Part shown: piece after piece, positions 47,622 through 60,280 of the stretch
Numbering within the stretch: the stretch's first letter is position 1
How the letters are laid out: every line of letters begins with the position of its first letter
NCBI GenBank assembly: GCA_019054805.1
Contig: JAHQIY010000013.1
Location: 434,001-498,000 of the forward strand
Source of the DNA: Brachionus manjavacas
Taxonomy: Eukaryota > Rotifera > Eurotatoria > Ploima > Brachionidae
Direction of reading: 5' to 3'
Length of the DNA: 64,000 bases
Made by a program: the position numbers and the translations under genes
The notes under the pieces: model-generated
The model's input: the letters and a program-made list of their open reading frames with translations, nothing else
Told to the model about the DNA's origin: nothing
The model's database searches: none

Positions 47622-49000
47622 TTAATATTATAAAATTAATTTATATACCTTTTAAAAGTATTTTTTGAAATTTATAACTGAATTTAAAATATTTTATATT
47701 TATTTCCCACAACGGGAATTCATTCCTCACGTTAAATAATTTAATTGCATATCAGTTAAAATTAATTCATTTGTAATGATGAATTCGTATCGATATTTAA
47801 TTAATAAAATCTTGCTTCTATGAAATTTTATTCCATTTTAATTTGTAAATATCTTTATTATTAAAAAATTTAAACAAAAGTGGCTAATATACAATTAGAA
47901 TATTTGAGTTTGAATAGTTGAGACTCAATTAAAAAAAAAGAGAGAATTTAATATTAATTTAATGAAAGTTTTCGTTTTAGTATTAATAAATAACTTGAAT
48001 TTTCAACAAGATAAAGCATATTTGTTTGGGAACTTTAATAAGTTATATTAGTTAAATTTTCTTTAAAAATTGAATGTTGCCTTTTTCTTGCTCACAATTA
48101 TTTAATTAGGCTTAATTATCAAAAATAAGAGTTTTCTTTTGATAATTAGATAATCCTCAGTCGAATCGTTTTCTTTTACTAATATTTTATTTAAGGAAAT
48201 TGGCCTTTTTCTCTTAAGAATGAATAGTTTAGACTCAATTAGACAAAAATGAGATTAAAACAATAGTCATCAAAAACTGAATTTTTTTATTAGAAGATTA
48301 TGTAAACAATGTAAAATATTAAATAGTGAATAGTTTTATCAGGAATCATTTTTGATTATTTTTTTTAAAATATTTGTTTATATAGATAATCATTTGATTA
48401 AAAAGTAAAAGTATTACTAAATTAAATTATTACTAAAGGTATTTCTACAAATTTAAAAATGAATTTAAAATATTTTTATTTTTGCTTTATACTGTATGCA
48501 AGTTTGGGGATCCGATCGACAGAAAAAAATTGTAGTAAAAATGTTTTAAAGAATATTTAGTTGTTTTGATGTACTCGATATGAAAATACCTACTGAAAAA
48601 TTGTTGTTTCGGAGTTAGGATCGAATCCAGTTTTAATAAAAAAAAATGAATATTAAAAATCTTTAAATTAGCTTTAATATAGAAATAGATAAAATAAATC
48701 AATTAAGTTACTTTATAAAAGTAAAATTACGTAAAATTTGAATAAATAAATTATTTTAACAAGATTGTTGTCTTATTCTTGTTCAGCTTAAATAGATAAT
48801 ACCTAGTTAGAAAAAAAAAGATATTAAAACTATTGTGATTGAAAAATGAATTTATTTGATGCGAAGAATTAAAAAAAAAAAAAATAAAGGTCAATAGTGA
48901 TAAGTATTATAAAGAATAGATTCGATCAATTCTTGAAAAATCAATGTTTCCATTGACGTAAATTAAATTATAAAAGCTAATTAAACAAATTAATTTATAA
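47622..49000. repeat. Array spacer, long form
   Basis: Perfect hairpin 48113-48148. The GGATCC segment is altered (GCAAGTTTGGGGATCCGATCG near 48500). Last 60 bp contain an inserted ACG (CATTGACGTAAAT near 48953), the first of the unusual indels of unit 20. No gene. Confidence 0.7.
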
Positions 49001-50618
49001 TTATTTACTTATTAATCTATATCTATGGCTGAGGCCGTAAATATACCACTTGCTCAACGCCCCTGTTAAATAAGTTGGCGATGTATTTTCCAATATTTAC
49101 GTTCGACTTAGAATAAAATATAATAAAATAGTCAAAATTTTAAAAAAAACATCAACGTTCTCTAAAATTTAATGAAAGTTTTTAACTCCTTACTCTGTTT
49201 GTATTGTTGTCGTATCTAAAAAGGCTATAAACGGCTGCTGTTTGACCGTAACGCTTAGACACTTCGCGTAGTTCTTCAAGTACGGTGTTGTTTTTCTTAC
49301 ACGTTTCGAGCTCGACAATTCATTTAAGTATCTTTGGTATTTACAGATCTCCAAAAGGCCAATGTCATTCTCATATTGTATTTCATTCAATATACTGAGA
49401 ATACTATTCACATAGTCATTCTGATCTCCTATTTTTAACATCTCTTTGATGATTGATATTGTTAACTTGTTGTTTAAAAGTCTTTTAAAGAAATCTATTT
49501 GTAATTGTTTTAATCTTTCATTAGTCTTATGTAGATTGTTTATCAGTCTAAGGTTTGTTGTTCTGTATCTCTTTGGCATGCAATATGTGTATCTCAGCAT
49601 ATTATTATCAACTCCAGTCAACGCGTTGACTGTAGTTTTAATGGGGTTAATCGTTTCCATACAATACATTTGAACTGGTTGTATATATGAGTAGTATAAA
49701 TGCATTTTTAAAAAAAGGCCTGTGTTTTCTTCAGTATTTCCAAGTTCTTTTAGTTTTGCAGGTGCATTCAATGCTGCCTGTTTTCGCCCTTCTAGGTGAG
49801 ACCTGTGATTATTATTGTTGAATTTATATAACTTCATAAAATTTACCTTTTGTATTATTTCACCTTGTATTGTAAGTGCACCTCTGCAAAACATTCTTCT
49901 CTTCTATTGGCTACTATCTTTGTACATTTTATTGTTAAATACGATGTAGATTGTTTTGCTCTGATTGAATTTTATCTCAAGTTTTAACCAATGTAGTGTG
50001 ACAATTTCTAGTAAGCTTCCCTGAAGACCTTTCTTAGTGTTCGAGATAAGCTGCAGATCATTCGCATACGCAATGACATCGATTTTTATTGACCGAGATA
50101 TGATGCAAATATAACTTTCTGAAACATCAATTAGTATTTCTCAATATAAATTGAGAATAAGATGGGTGATTTTTTTCACCTTGACGTACTCCAACCGTGG
50201 TAAATGCTTTTGAATATTCATTCCCATTATTTACTACCTTTAAAAGTGATTCTTTATAGTAATATATGATGCTGATGACTATAATATGGCTTAGATATTT
50301 CTTTATCAGTGTTTTCCACGTTAATTTTGTACGTTTGACCTTGTCGAACGCTTTACTTGTGTCGATTGCACAAACATAAGTCCATCAACGTCTTCTTTTA
50401 CAATAATCAATGGACTGTTTTAGTGTCCATACTGGGTGTTGACATGATGACTTTTTTTAAATCCAAATTGTTTCATGTGATCATTGTGTTCTGATTTTAA
50501 CATCTCTTGTAGCACTGCTTCGTATAGGTTCGATATAGTGTCTGTTACCACAACGTGTCTCAGATTCGACAATTCGTTGTTAGACTTGTTGTTATTTTTA
50601 ATCAATAAAGCTAAATAT
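49001..50618 (-). pseudogene. LINE RT relic with YAND box and clustered small indels (unit 20)
   Basis: Homologue of units 13/16/23. Open stretch 49190-49894 is frame-scrambled at both ends. YAND at 50057-50068. It carries a dense set of 1-8 bp insertions not seen in sister units, e.g. CCCCTGTTAAA (49062), TTTACGTTCGACTTAG (49096), ACATCAACGTTCTC (49149), GCTCGACAATTC (49310), AAGCTTCCCTGAAG (50014), TTCCACGTTAATT (50315). This may be a consensus-quality problem rather than biology. Confidence 0.8.
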
Positions 50619-51570
50619 AGGAAATTTAGTTATATTATTTTAATTCACTTTAAAAATTGAATGTTGCCTTTTTCTTGCTCACAATTAAGTAATTAGGCTT
50701 AATTATCAAAAATAAGAGCTTTCCTATGATAATTAGATAATCCTCAGTCAAATCGTTTTCTTTTACTAAAATTTTATATAAAGAAATTTGGCCTTTTTCT
50801 CTTAAGTATGAATAGTTTAGACTCAATTAGAAAAAAAGATATTAAAACAATGATCATCAAAAACTGAATTTTTTATTAGAAGATTATGTAAACAATGTAA
50901 TATTAAATAGTGAATAGATTTATCAGGAATCATTTTTGATTATTTTTTTAAATATTTGTTTATATAGATAATCATTCGATTAAAAACTAAAAGTATTACT
51001 AAATTAATTTATAACTTAAGGTATTTCTACAAGTTTAAAAATGAATTTTAAATATTTTTATTTTTGCTTTATACTGTCTGCAATAATGGCGATCCGCTCG
51101 ACAAAAAAAAAAATTGCAGTAAAAATGTTTTTAAACAATATTTAGTTGTTTTGATGTACTTGATATGAAAATACCTACTGAAAAATTGTTATTTCGGAGT
51201 TAGGATCGAATCCAGTTTTAATAAAAAAAAATCAATATTAAAAATCTTTAAATTAGCTTTAATATAGAAATAGATAAAATAAATCAATTAAGTTACTTTA
51301 TAAAAGTTAATTTGAATAAATAAATTATTTTAACAAGATTGTTGTCTTATTCTTGTTCAGCTTAAATAGATAATACCTAGTTAGAAAAAAAAAGATATCA
51401 AAACTATTGTGATTGAAAAATGAATTTATTTAATGCGAAGAATTTAAAAAAATAAAAATAAAGGTCAATAGTGATAAGTATTATCAAGAATAGATTCGAT
51501 CAATTTTTGAAAAATCAATGTTTCCATTGTAAATTAAATTATAAAAGCTAATTGAACAAATTAATTTATA
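50619..51570. repeat. Array spacer, middle form
   Basis: GGCGATCC variant, decayed hairpin. Matches 39106-40058 and 59327-60280. No gene. Confidence 0.7.
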
Positions 51571-53560
51571 ATTATTTACTTATTTATCTATATCTATGGC
51601 TGAGGCCGTAAATATACCACTTGCTCAACGCCCCGTTAAATAAGTTGGCGATGTATTTGCCAATATTTAGTTTTAGAATAAAATATAATAAAATAGTCAA
51701 AATTTAAAAAAAAAAAAAAAATTTAATGAAAGTTTATAACTCCTTACTCTGTTTGTATAGTTGTCGTATCTTAAAAGGCTAAAAACGGCTGCTGTTTGAC
51801 CGTTACGCTCAGACACTTCGCGTTGTTCTTCAAGTACGGTATTGTTTTTCTTACACGTTTCGAGCTCTAATTCATTTAAGTATCTGTGGTATTTACATTT
51901 CTCCAGAAGGCCAATGTCATTCTCATACTGTATTTCATTCAATATCCTGAGAATACTATTCACAAAGTCATTCTGATCTCCTATTTTTAACATCTCTTTG
52001 ATGATTAAAATTGATATTGTCCTTTCTTAGTTTCCGAGATAAGCAACAAATCATCCGCATACTCAATGACATCGATTTTTTATTGACCGAATTCTGATGC
52101 CAATATCTGTTTCTGAAGCATCAATTAGGATTTTTTGAATATAAATTGAGAATAAGATAAGTGATGCTTTTCCACTTTGACGTACTCTAACCGTGGTTTC
52201 AAATGCTGTTGAATATTCATTCCCATTATTTACTACCTTTAGTGATTCTTTATAGTAATAAATGATGCTGATGAACTATAATATGGCTTAGATATTTCTT
52301 TATCAGTGTTTTCCATAATTTTGTACGTTCGACCTTGTCGAACGCTTTACTTGCGTCGATTGCACAAACATAAGTCCATCGACGTCTTCTTTTACAATAA
52401 TCAATGGCCTGTTTTAGTGTCCATACTGGGTGGTGTTGACATGATGACTTTTTTTAAATCCAGATTGTTTCATGTGATCATTGTGTTCTGATTTTAACAT
52501 CTCTTGTAGCACTGCTTCGTATAGGTTTGATATGGTGTCTGTTACCACAACGTGTCTCAGATTCGACAATTCGTTGTTAGACTTGTTGTAATCTCTAATC
52601 CATGGCTTAATAATTGATATGTTGAAAAGAAATGGGACTTTTTGGTGGTTATGTTCTCAAATGCATTTTTTAAACATTCATACAGTTTTCTATTTTCGGC
52701 GCATTTAATCATTTCGTAACAAACATCGCTTATTCCAATAGCATTATTATTCGGTATAGACTGAATTGTTTCTAAAAATTTTGTGAAATCTTTTTTATGG
52801 TTAAACACGGTGTTTTTGTGATTTTGAAAGTAACTATCAACTTCCTTTCTATCACACAATTCCTCACATGTTTCCCCTTTGTTTTTAGTTTTAAATAAGT
52901 GACTATAATGATCAGTAAATTCACTTTAAGTCAATATTGATCGTATTATTAGGTCTTTGTAGTTTTTATATTCGATTTCAAAAACTTTGCTCGTCGAATG
53001 TAAGTAGATCATTTATTTGGTTAATTTTTTTATCCCTTTTAATTAACCAGTTGACTCGTTTTTGTTTTCTAAAGTCTCTTTTAGCTTAATTTAACTCCTG
53101 TTTATCATTTTCCTAATGTTTGCGATTTTATTGTTTATATAACAATAAATTACCTTATTGTGTTGTCTCACCATATTCGAATCCCACCATCGATTATACT
53201 TTTTTTGTCCATTTTTTTTCTTTTTTCTTTTTGATAGTGTTTTGATTCTATTTTGGACATTTACGACTGAGCTAATCATGATGCTACTTATTTTGTTGAT
53301 TGTTTCTGTGAGCCTAATTTTGATGTTCTTTCTATCCATTTTGTTTATAAAGTTTCGTACTAAGTCTCAAACTATATCGATCTGCCTTTTTATTTCGTCT
53401 TGATTTAACTTCTGGTGTTCCTGGTTCAACCAGTTTATTTTCTTATTTTCCCATTCTTCTTAGTTTTTTCAATTGGTTCATCTAGCTCCATAGTTATTGA
53501 AATCGCTTTGTGATCACCTATGTTTAAATCGCTTTCTAGGATTTTAGAACTTAAATGATT
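51571..53560 (-). pseudogene. LINE relic with linker, thumb deleted, YADD (unit 21)
   Basis: C-terminus 51697-51993; the usual terminal stop is lost (AAGTTTATAAC), so the frame reads on into the poly-A-derived YKLSLNFFFFF. EYADD near 52063. RT N-terminus 52557-52859 (FQNHKNTVF, PNNNAIGIS). Linker 53091-53339, with a 2-base loss in ANIGEN shifting its start. Tail present. Confidence 0.85.
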
Positions 53561-54416
53561 TTAATATTATAAAATTAATTTATATACCTTTTAAAAGTAT
53601 TTTTTGAAATTTATAACTGAATATAAAATATTTTATATTTATTTCCACAACGGGAATTCATTCCTCACGTTAAATAATTTAATTGCATATCAGTTAAAAT
53701 TAATTCATTTGTAATGATGAATTCGTATCGATATTTAATTAATAAAATCTTGCTTCTATGAAATTTTATTCCATTTGAATTTGTAAATATCTTTATTTTT
53801 AAAAAATTTAAACAAAAGTGGCTAATATACAATTAGAATATTTGAGTTTGAATAGTTGAGACTCAATTAAAAAAAATGACAGAATTTAATATAAATTTAA
53901 TGAAAGTTTTCGTTTTAGTATTAATAAATAACTTGAATATTCAACAAGATAAAGCATATTTGTTTGGGAACTTTAATAAGTTATATTAATTAAATTTTCT
54001 TTAAAAATTGAATGTTGCCTTTTTCTTGCTCACAATTATTTAATTAGGCTTAATTATCAAAAATAAGAGTTTTCTTTTGATAATTAGATAATCCTCAGTC
54101 GAATCGTTTTCTTTTACTAATATTTTATTTAAGGAATTTGGCTTTTTTCTCTTAAGTATGAATAGTTTAGACTCAATTAGACAAAAAAGATATTAAAACA
54201 ATGATCATCAAAAATGAATTTTTTCATTCAGTTTTAGAAGATTATGTAAACAATGTAATATTAAATAGTGAATAGTTTTATCAGGAATCATTTTTGATTA
54301 TTTTTTTAAATATTTGTTTATATAGTTAATTAAATGATAAAAACTAGAAGTATTACTAAATTAGTTTATTACTAAAGGTATTTCTACAAGTTTAAAAATG
54401 AATTTAAAATATATCA
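53561..54416. repeat. Array spacer, short form
   Basis: Perfect hairpin 54051-54086. Otherwise as 44827-45683. No gene. Confidence 0.7.
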
Positions 54417-56347
54417 CTTGCTCAACGCCCCGTTAAATAAGTTGGCGATGTATTTGCCAATATTTAGTTTTAGAATAAAATATAATAAAATAGTCAAAAT
54501 TATAAAAAAAAAACATAAAAAATTTAATGAAAGTTTTTAACTCCTTACTCTGTTTGTATTGTTGTCGTATCTTAAAAGGCTATAAACGGCTGCTGTTTGA
54601 CGGTTTCGCTTAAACAGTTCGCGTAGTTCTTCAAGTACGGTGTTGTTTTTCTTACACGTTTCGAGCTCAAATTCATTTAAGTATCTGTGGTATTTACATT
54701 TCTCCAGAAGGCCAATGTCATTCTCATACTGTATTTCATTCAATATCCTGAGAATACTATTTACAAAGTCATTCTGATCTCCTATTTTTAACATCTCTTT
54801 GATGATTGAGATTGATATTGTCCTTTCTTAGTTTCCGAGATAAGCAACAAATCATCCTCATATGCAACGACATCGATTTTTATTGACCGAATTCAGATGC
54901 CAATATCACTTTCTGAAACATCAATTAGTATTTCTCAATATAAATTGAGAATAAGATGGGTGATTTTTTTCCACCTTGACGTACTCCAACCGTGGTAAAT
55001 GCTTTTGAATATTCATTCCCATTATTTACTACCTTTAGTGATTCTTTATAGTAATAAATGATGCTGATGACTATAATATGGCTTAGATATTTCTTTATCA
55101 GTGTTTTCCATAATTTTGTACGTTCGACCTTTGTCGAACGCTTTACTTGTGTCGATTGCACAAACATAAGTCCATCAACGTCTTCTTTTACAATAATCAA
55201 TGGCCTGTTTTAGTGTCCATACTGGGTGTTGACATGATGACTTTTTTTAAATCCAAATTGTTTCCAGTGATCAATGTGTTCTGATTTTAACATCTCTTGT
55301 AGCACTGCTTCGTATAGGTTTGATTTGGTGTATGTTACCACAACGTGTCTCAGATTCGACAATTCGTTGTTAGACTTGTTGTAATCTCTAATCCATGGCT
55401 TAATAATTGATATGTTGAAAAGAAATGGGACTTTTTGGTGGTTATGTTCTCAAATGCATTTTTTAAACTTTCATACAGTTTTCTATTTTCGGCGCATTTA
55501 ATCATTTCGTAACAAACATCGCTTATTCCAATAGCCTTATTTTTCGGTATAGACTCAATTGTTTCTAAAAATTTTGTGAAATCTTTTTTATGGTTAAACA
55601 CGGTGTTTTTCTGATGTTGAAAGTAACTATCAACTTCCTTTCTATCACACAATTCCTCATATGTTTCCCCTTTGTTTTTAGTTTTAAATAAGTGACTATA
55701 ATGATCAGTAAATTCACTTTAGTCATTATCGATCGTATTATTAGGTCTTTGTAGTTTTTATATTCGATTTCAAAAACTTTGCTTGTCGAATGTAAGTAGA
55801 ACATTTATTTGGTTAATTTTTTATTCCCTTTTAATTAACCAGTTGACTCGTTTTTGTTTTCTAAAGTCTCTTTTAGCTTAATTTAACTCCTGTTTATCAT
55901 TTTCTCCAATGTTTGCGATTTTATTGTTTATATAACAAGAAATTACCTTATTGTGTTGTCTCACCATATTCGAATCCCACCATCGATTATATTTTTTGTC
56001 CATTTTTTTCTTTTCTCTTTTTGATAGTGTTTTGATTCTATTTTGGACATTTACGACTGAGCTAATCATGATACTACTTATTTTGTTGATTGTTTCCGTG
56101 AGCTTAATTTTAGATGTTCTTTCTATCCATTTTGTTTATAAAGTTTTGTACTAAGTCTCAAACTATATCGATCAGCCTTTTTATTTCGTCTTGATATAAC
56201 TTCTGGTGCTCCTGGTTCAACCAGTTTATTTTCTTATTTTCCCATTCTTCTTAGTTTTTTCAATTGGTTCATCTAGCTCCATAGTTATTGAAATCGCTTT
56301 GTGATCACCTATGTTAAAATCGCTTTCTAGGATTTTAGAACTTAAAT
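54417..56347 (-). pseudogene. LINE relic, thumb deleted, YEDD (unit 22)
   Basis: C-terminus 54537-54794 with private changes (NEFELETCKK, ELRELFKRNRQ). YEDD near 54860. Motif A region 54925-55200 has one extra T (CCTTTGTCGAACG) that shifts SKAFDKVERTKLW. RT N-terminus 55350-55652 is identical to unit 19. Linker 55878-56069. Confidence 0.85.
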
Positions 56348-57727
56348 GATTTTAATATTATAAAATTAATTTATATACCTTTTAAAAGTATTTTTTGAAA
56401 TTTATAACTGAATTTAAAATATTTTATATTTATTTCCCACAACGGGAATTCATTCCTCACGTTAAATAATTTAATTGCATATCAGTTAAAATTAATTCAT
56501 TTGTAATGATGAATTCGTATCGATATTTAATTAATAAAATCTTGCTTCTATGAAATTTTATTCCATTTTAATTTGTAAATATCTTTATTATTAAAAAAAT
56601 TTAAACAAAAGTGGCTAATATACAATTAGAATATTTGAGTTTGAATAGTTGAGACTCAATTAAAAAAAAAGAGAGAATTTAATATTAATTTAATGAAAGT
56701 TTTCGTTTTAGTATTAATAAATAACTTGAATTTTCAACAAGATAAAGCATATTTGTTTGGGAACTTTAATAAGTTATATTAGTTAAATTTTCTTTAAAAA
56801 ATTGAATGTTGCCTTTTTCTTGCTCACAATTATTTAATTAGGCTTAATTATCAAAAATAAGAGTTTTCTTTTGATAATTAGATAATCCTCAGTCGAATCG
56901 TTTTCTTTTACTAATATTTTATTTAAGGAACTTGGCTTTTTTCTCTTAAGTATGAATAGTTTAGACTCAATTAGACAAAAAAGATATTAAAACAATGATC
57001 ATCAAAATGAATTTTTCATTCAGTTTTAGAAGATTATGTAAACAATGTAATATTAAATAGTGAATAGTTTTATCAGGAATCATTTTTGATTATTTTTTTT
57101 AAAATATTTGTTTATATAGATAATCATTTGATTAAAAAGTAAAAGTATTACTAAATTAAATTATTACTAAAGGTATTTCTACAAATTTAAAAATGAATTT
57201 AAAATATTTTTATTTTTGCTTTATACTGTATGCAATAATGGGGATCCGATCGACAGAAAAAAAAATTGTAGTAAAAATGTTTTTAAAGAATATTTAGTTG
57301 TTTTGATGTACTCGATATGAAAATACCTACTGAAAAATTGTTGTTTCGGAGTTAGGATCGAATCCAGTTTTAATAAAAAAAAATGAATATTAAAAATCTT
57401 TAAATTAGCTTTAATATAGAAATAGATAAAATAAATCAATTAAGTTACTTTATAAAAGTAAAATTACGTAAAATTTGAATAAATAAATTATTTTAACAAG
57501 ATTGTTGTCTTATTCTTGTTCAGCTTAAATAGATAATACCTAGTTAGAAAAAAGATATTAAAACTATTGTGATTGAAAAATGAATTTATTTGATGCGAAG
57601 AATTAAAAAAAAAATAAAGGTCAATAGTGATAAGTATTATCAAGAATAGATTCGATCAATTCTTGAAAAATCAATGTTTCCATTGTAAATTAAATTATAA
57701 AAGCTAATTAAACAAATTAATTTATAA
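56348..57727. repeat. Array spacer, long form
   Basis: Perfect hairpin 56845-56880, GGGGATCCGATCG near 57239. Carries the recurrent 72-codon frame (57221-57439). No gene. Confidence 0.7.
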
Positions 57728-59326
57728 TTATTTACTTATTAATCTATATCTATGGCTGAGGCCGTAAATATACCACTTGCTCAACGCCCCGTTAAATAAG
57801 TTGGCGATGTATTTTCCAATATTTAGTTTTAGAATAAAATATAATAAAATAGTAAAAATTATTAAAAAAAAACATTAAAAATTTAATGAAAGTTTTTAAC
57901 TCTTTACTCTGTTTGTATTGTTGTCGTATCTTAAAAGGCTATAAACGGCTGCTGTTTGACCGTTACGCTCAGACACTTCGCGTAGTTCTTCAAGTACGGT
58001 GTTGTTTTTCTTACACGTTTCGAGCTCTAATTCATTTAAGTATCTTTGGTATTTACAGATCTCCAAAAGGCCAATGTCATTCTCATATTGTATTTCATTC
58101 AATATACTGAGAATACTATTCACATAGTCATTCTGATCTCCTATTTTTAACATCTCTTTGATGATTGATATTGTTAACTTGTTGTTTAAAAGTCTTTTAA
58201 AGAAATCTATTTGTAATTGTTTTAATCTTTCATTAGTCTTATGTAGATTGTTTATCAGTCTAAGGTTTGTTGTTCTGAATCTTTTGGCATGTAATATGTG
58301 TATCTCAGCATATTATTATCAACTTCAGTCAACCGTGTTGACTGTAGTTTTAATGGGGTTAATCGTTTCCATACAATACATTTGAACTGGTTGTATATAT
58401 GAGTTGTATAAATGCACTTTTAAATAAAGGCAAGTGTTTTCTTTCAGTATTTCCAAGTTCTTTAGTTTTGCAAGTGCATTCAATGCTGCCTTTTTTCGCC
58501 CTTCTAGGTGAGACCTGTGATTATTATTTTCGTTGAATTCTACTCCGCTGGTACTTCATAAAATTTACTTTTTGTATTATTTCACCTTGTATTGTAAGTG
58601 CACTCTGCAAACATTCTTCTCTTCTATTGGCTACTATCTTTGTACATTTATTGTTAAATACGATGTAGATTGTTTTTGCTCTGATTGAATTTTATCTCAA
58701 GTTTTAACCAATGTAGTGTGACAATTTTAGTAAGCTCTGAAGACCTTTCTTAGTGTTCGAGATAAACAGATCATTCGCATACGCAATGACATCGATTTTT
58801 ATTGACCGAGATATGATGCAAATATAACTTTCTGAAACATCAATTAGTATTTCTCAATATAAATTGAGAATAAGATGGGTGATTTTTCACCTTGACGTAC
58901 TCCAACCGTGGTAAATGCTTTGAATATTCATTCCCATTATTTACTACCTTTAGTGATTCTTTATAGTAATATATGATGCTGATGACTATAATATGGCTTA
59001 GATATTTCTTTATCAGTGTTTTCCATAATTTTGTACGTTTGACCTGTCGAACGCTTTACTTGTGTCGATTGCACAAACATAAGTCCATCAACGTCTTCTT
59101 TTACAATAATCAATGGACTGTTTTAGTGTCCATACTGGGTGTTGACATGATGACTTTTTTAAATCCAAATTGTTTCATGTGATCATTGTGTTCTGATTTT
59201 AACAAGAAATCCTTCCTGTAGCACTGCTTCGTATAGGTTCGATATAGTGTCTGTTACCACAACGTGTCTCAGATTCGACAATTCGTTGTTAGACTTGTTG
59301 TTATTTTTAATCAATAGCTAAATATA
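57728..59326 (-). pseudogene. LINE RT relic with YAND box and clustered small indels (unit 23)
   Basis: Homologue of unit 20. C-terminus 57896-58153; the thumb frame is broken by small indels (CTTTTGGCATG missing a T near 58281, CAACCGTGTTGAC near 58330, CTCCGCTGGTAC near 58543, AACAAGAAATCCTTCC near 59202). YAND at 58770-58781. These indels differ from those of unit 20, so they arose after, or independently of, the HOR duplication. Confidence 0.8.
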
Positions 59327-60280
59327 GGAAATTTAGTTATATTATTTTAATTCACTTTAAAAATTGAATGTTGCCTTTTTCTTGCCTCACAATTACAAGT
59401 TTAGGCTTAATTATCAAAAATAAGAGCTTTCCTATGATAATTAGATAATCCTCAGTCAAATCGTTTTCTTTACTAAAATTTTTATATAAAGAAATTGGCC
59501 TTTTTCTCTTAAGTATGAATAGTTTAGACTCAATTAGAAAAAAAAGATATTAAAACAATGATCATCAAAAACTGAATTTTTTTATTAGAAGATTATGTAA
59601 ACAATGTAATATTAAATAGTGAATAGATTTATCAGGAATCATTTTTGATTATTTTTTTAAATATTTGTTTATATAGATAATCATTCGATTAAAAACTAAA
59701 AGTATTACTAAATTAATTTATAACTTAAGGTATTTCTACAAGTTTAAAAAAAATGAATTTTAAATATTTTTATTTTTGCTTTATACTGTCTGCAATAATG
59801 GCGATCCGCTCGACAAAAAAAAATTGCAGTAAAAATGTTTTTAAACAATATTTAGTTGTTTTGATGTACTTGATATGAAAATACCTACTGAAAAATTGTT
59901 ATTTCGGAGTTAGGATCGAATCCAGTTTTAATAAAAAAATCAATATTAAAAATCTTTAAATTAGCTTTAATATAGAAATAGATAAAATAAATCAATTAAG
60001 TTACTTTATAAAAGTTAATTTGAATAAATAAATTATTTTAACAAGATTGTTGTCTTATTCTTGTTCAGCTTAAATAGATAATACCTAGTTAGAAAAAAAA
60101 AGATATCAAAACTATTGTGATTGAAAAAATGAATTTATTTAATGCGAAGAATTTAAAAAAATAAAAATAAATGTCAATAGTGATAAGTATTATCAAGAAT
60201 AGATTCGATCAATTTTTGAAAAATCAATGTTTCCATTGTAAATTAAATTATAAAAGCTAATTGAACAAATTAATTTATAA
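59327..60280. repeat. Array spacer, middle form
   Basis: GGCGATCC variant near 59800. An early segment has unusual insertions (TTGCCTCACAATTACAAGTTT near 59382) continuous with the indel-rich stretch of unit 23. No gene. Confidence 0.7.

Larger units (their letters stand above)
45684..54416. repeat. Higher-order repeat copy c (8.73 kb)
   Basis: Units 19, 20 and 21, steps 3377, 2554 and 2801 bp. Unit 20 carries many small insertions, which explains part of the excess over copies b and d. Confidence 0.85.
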
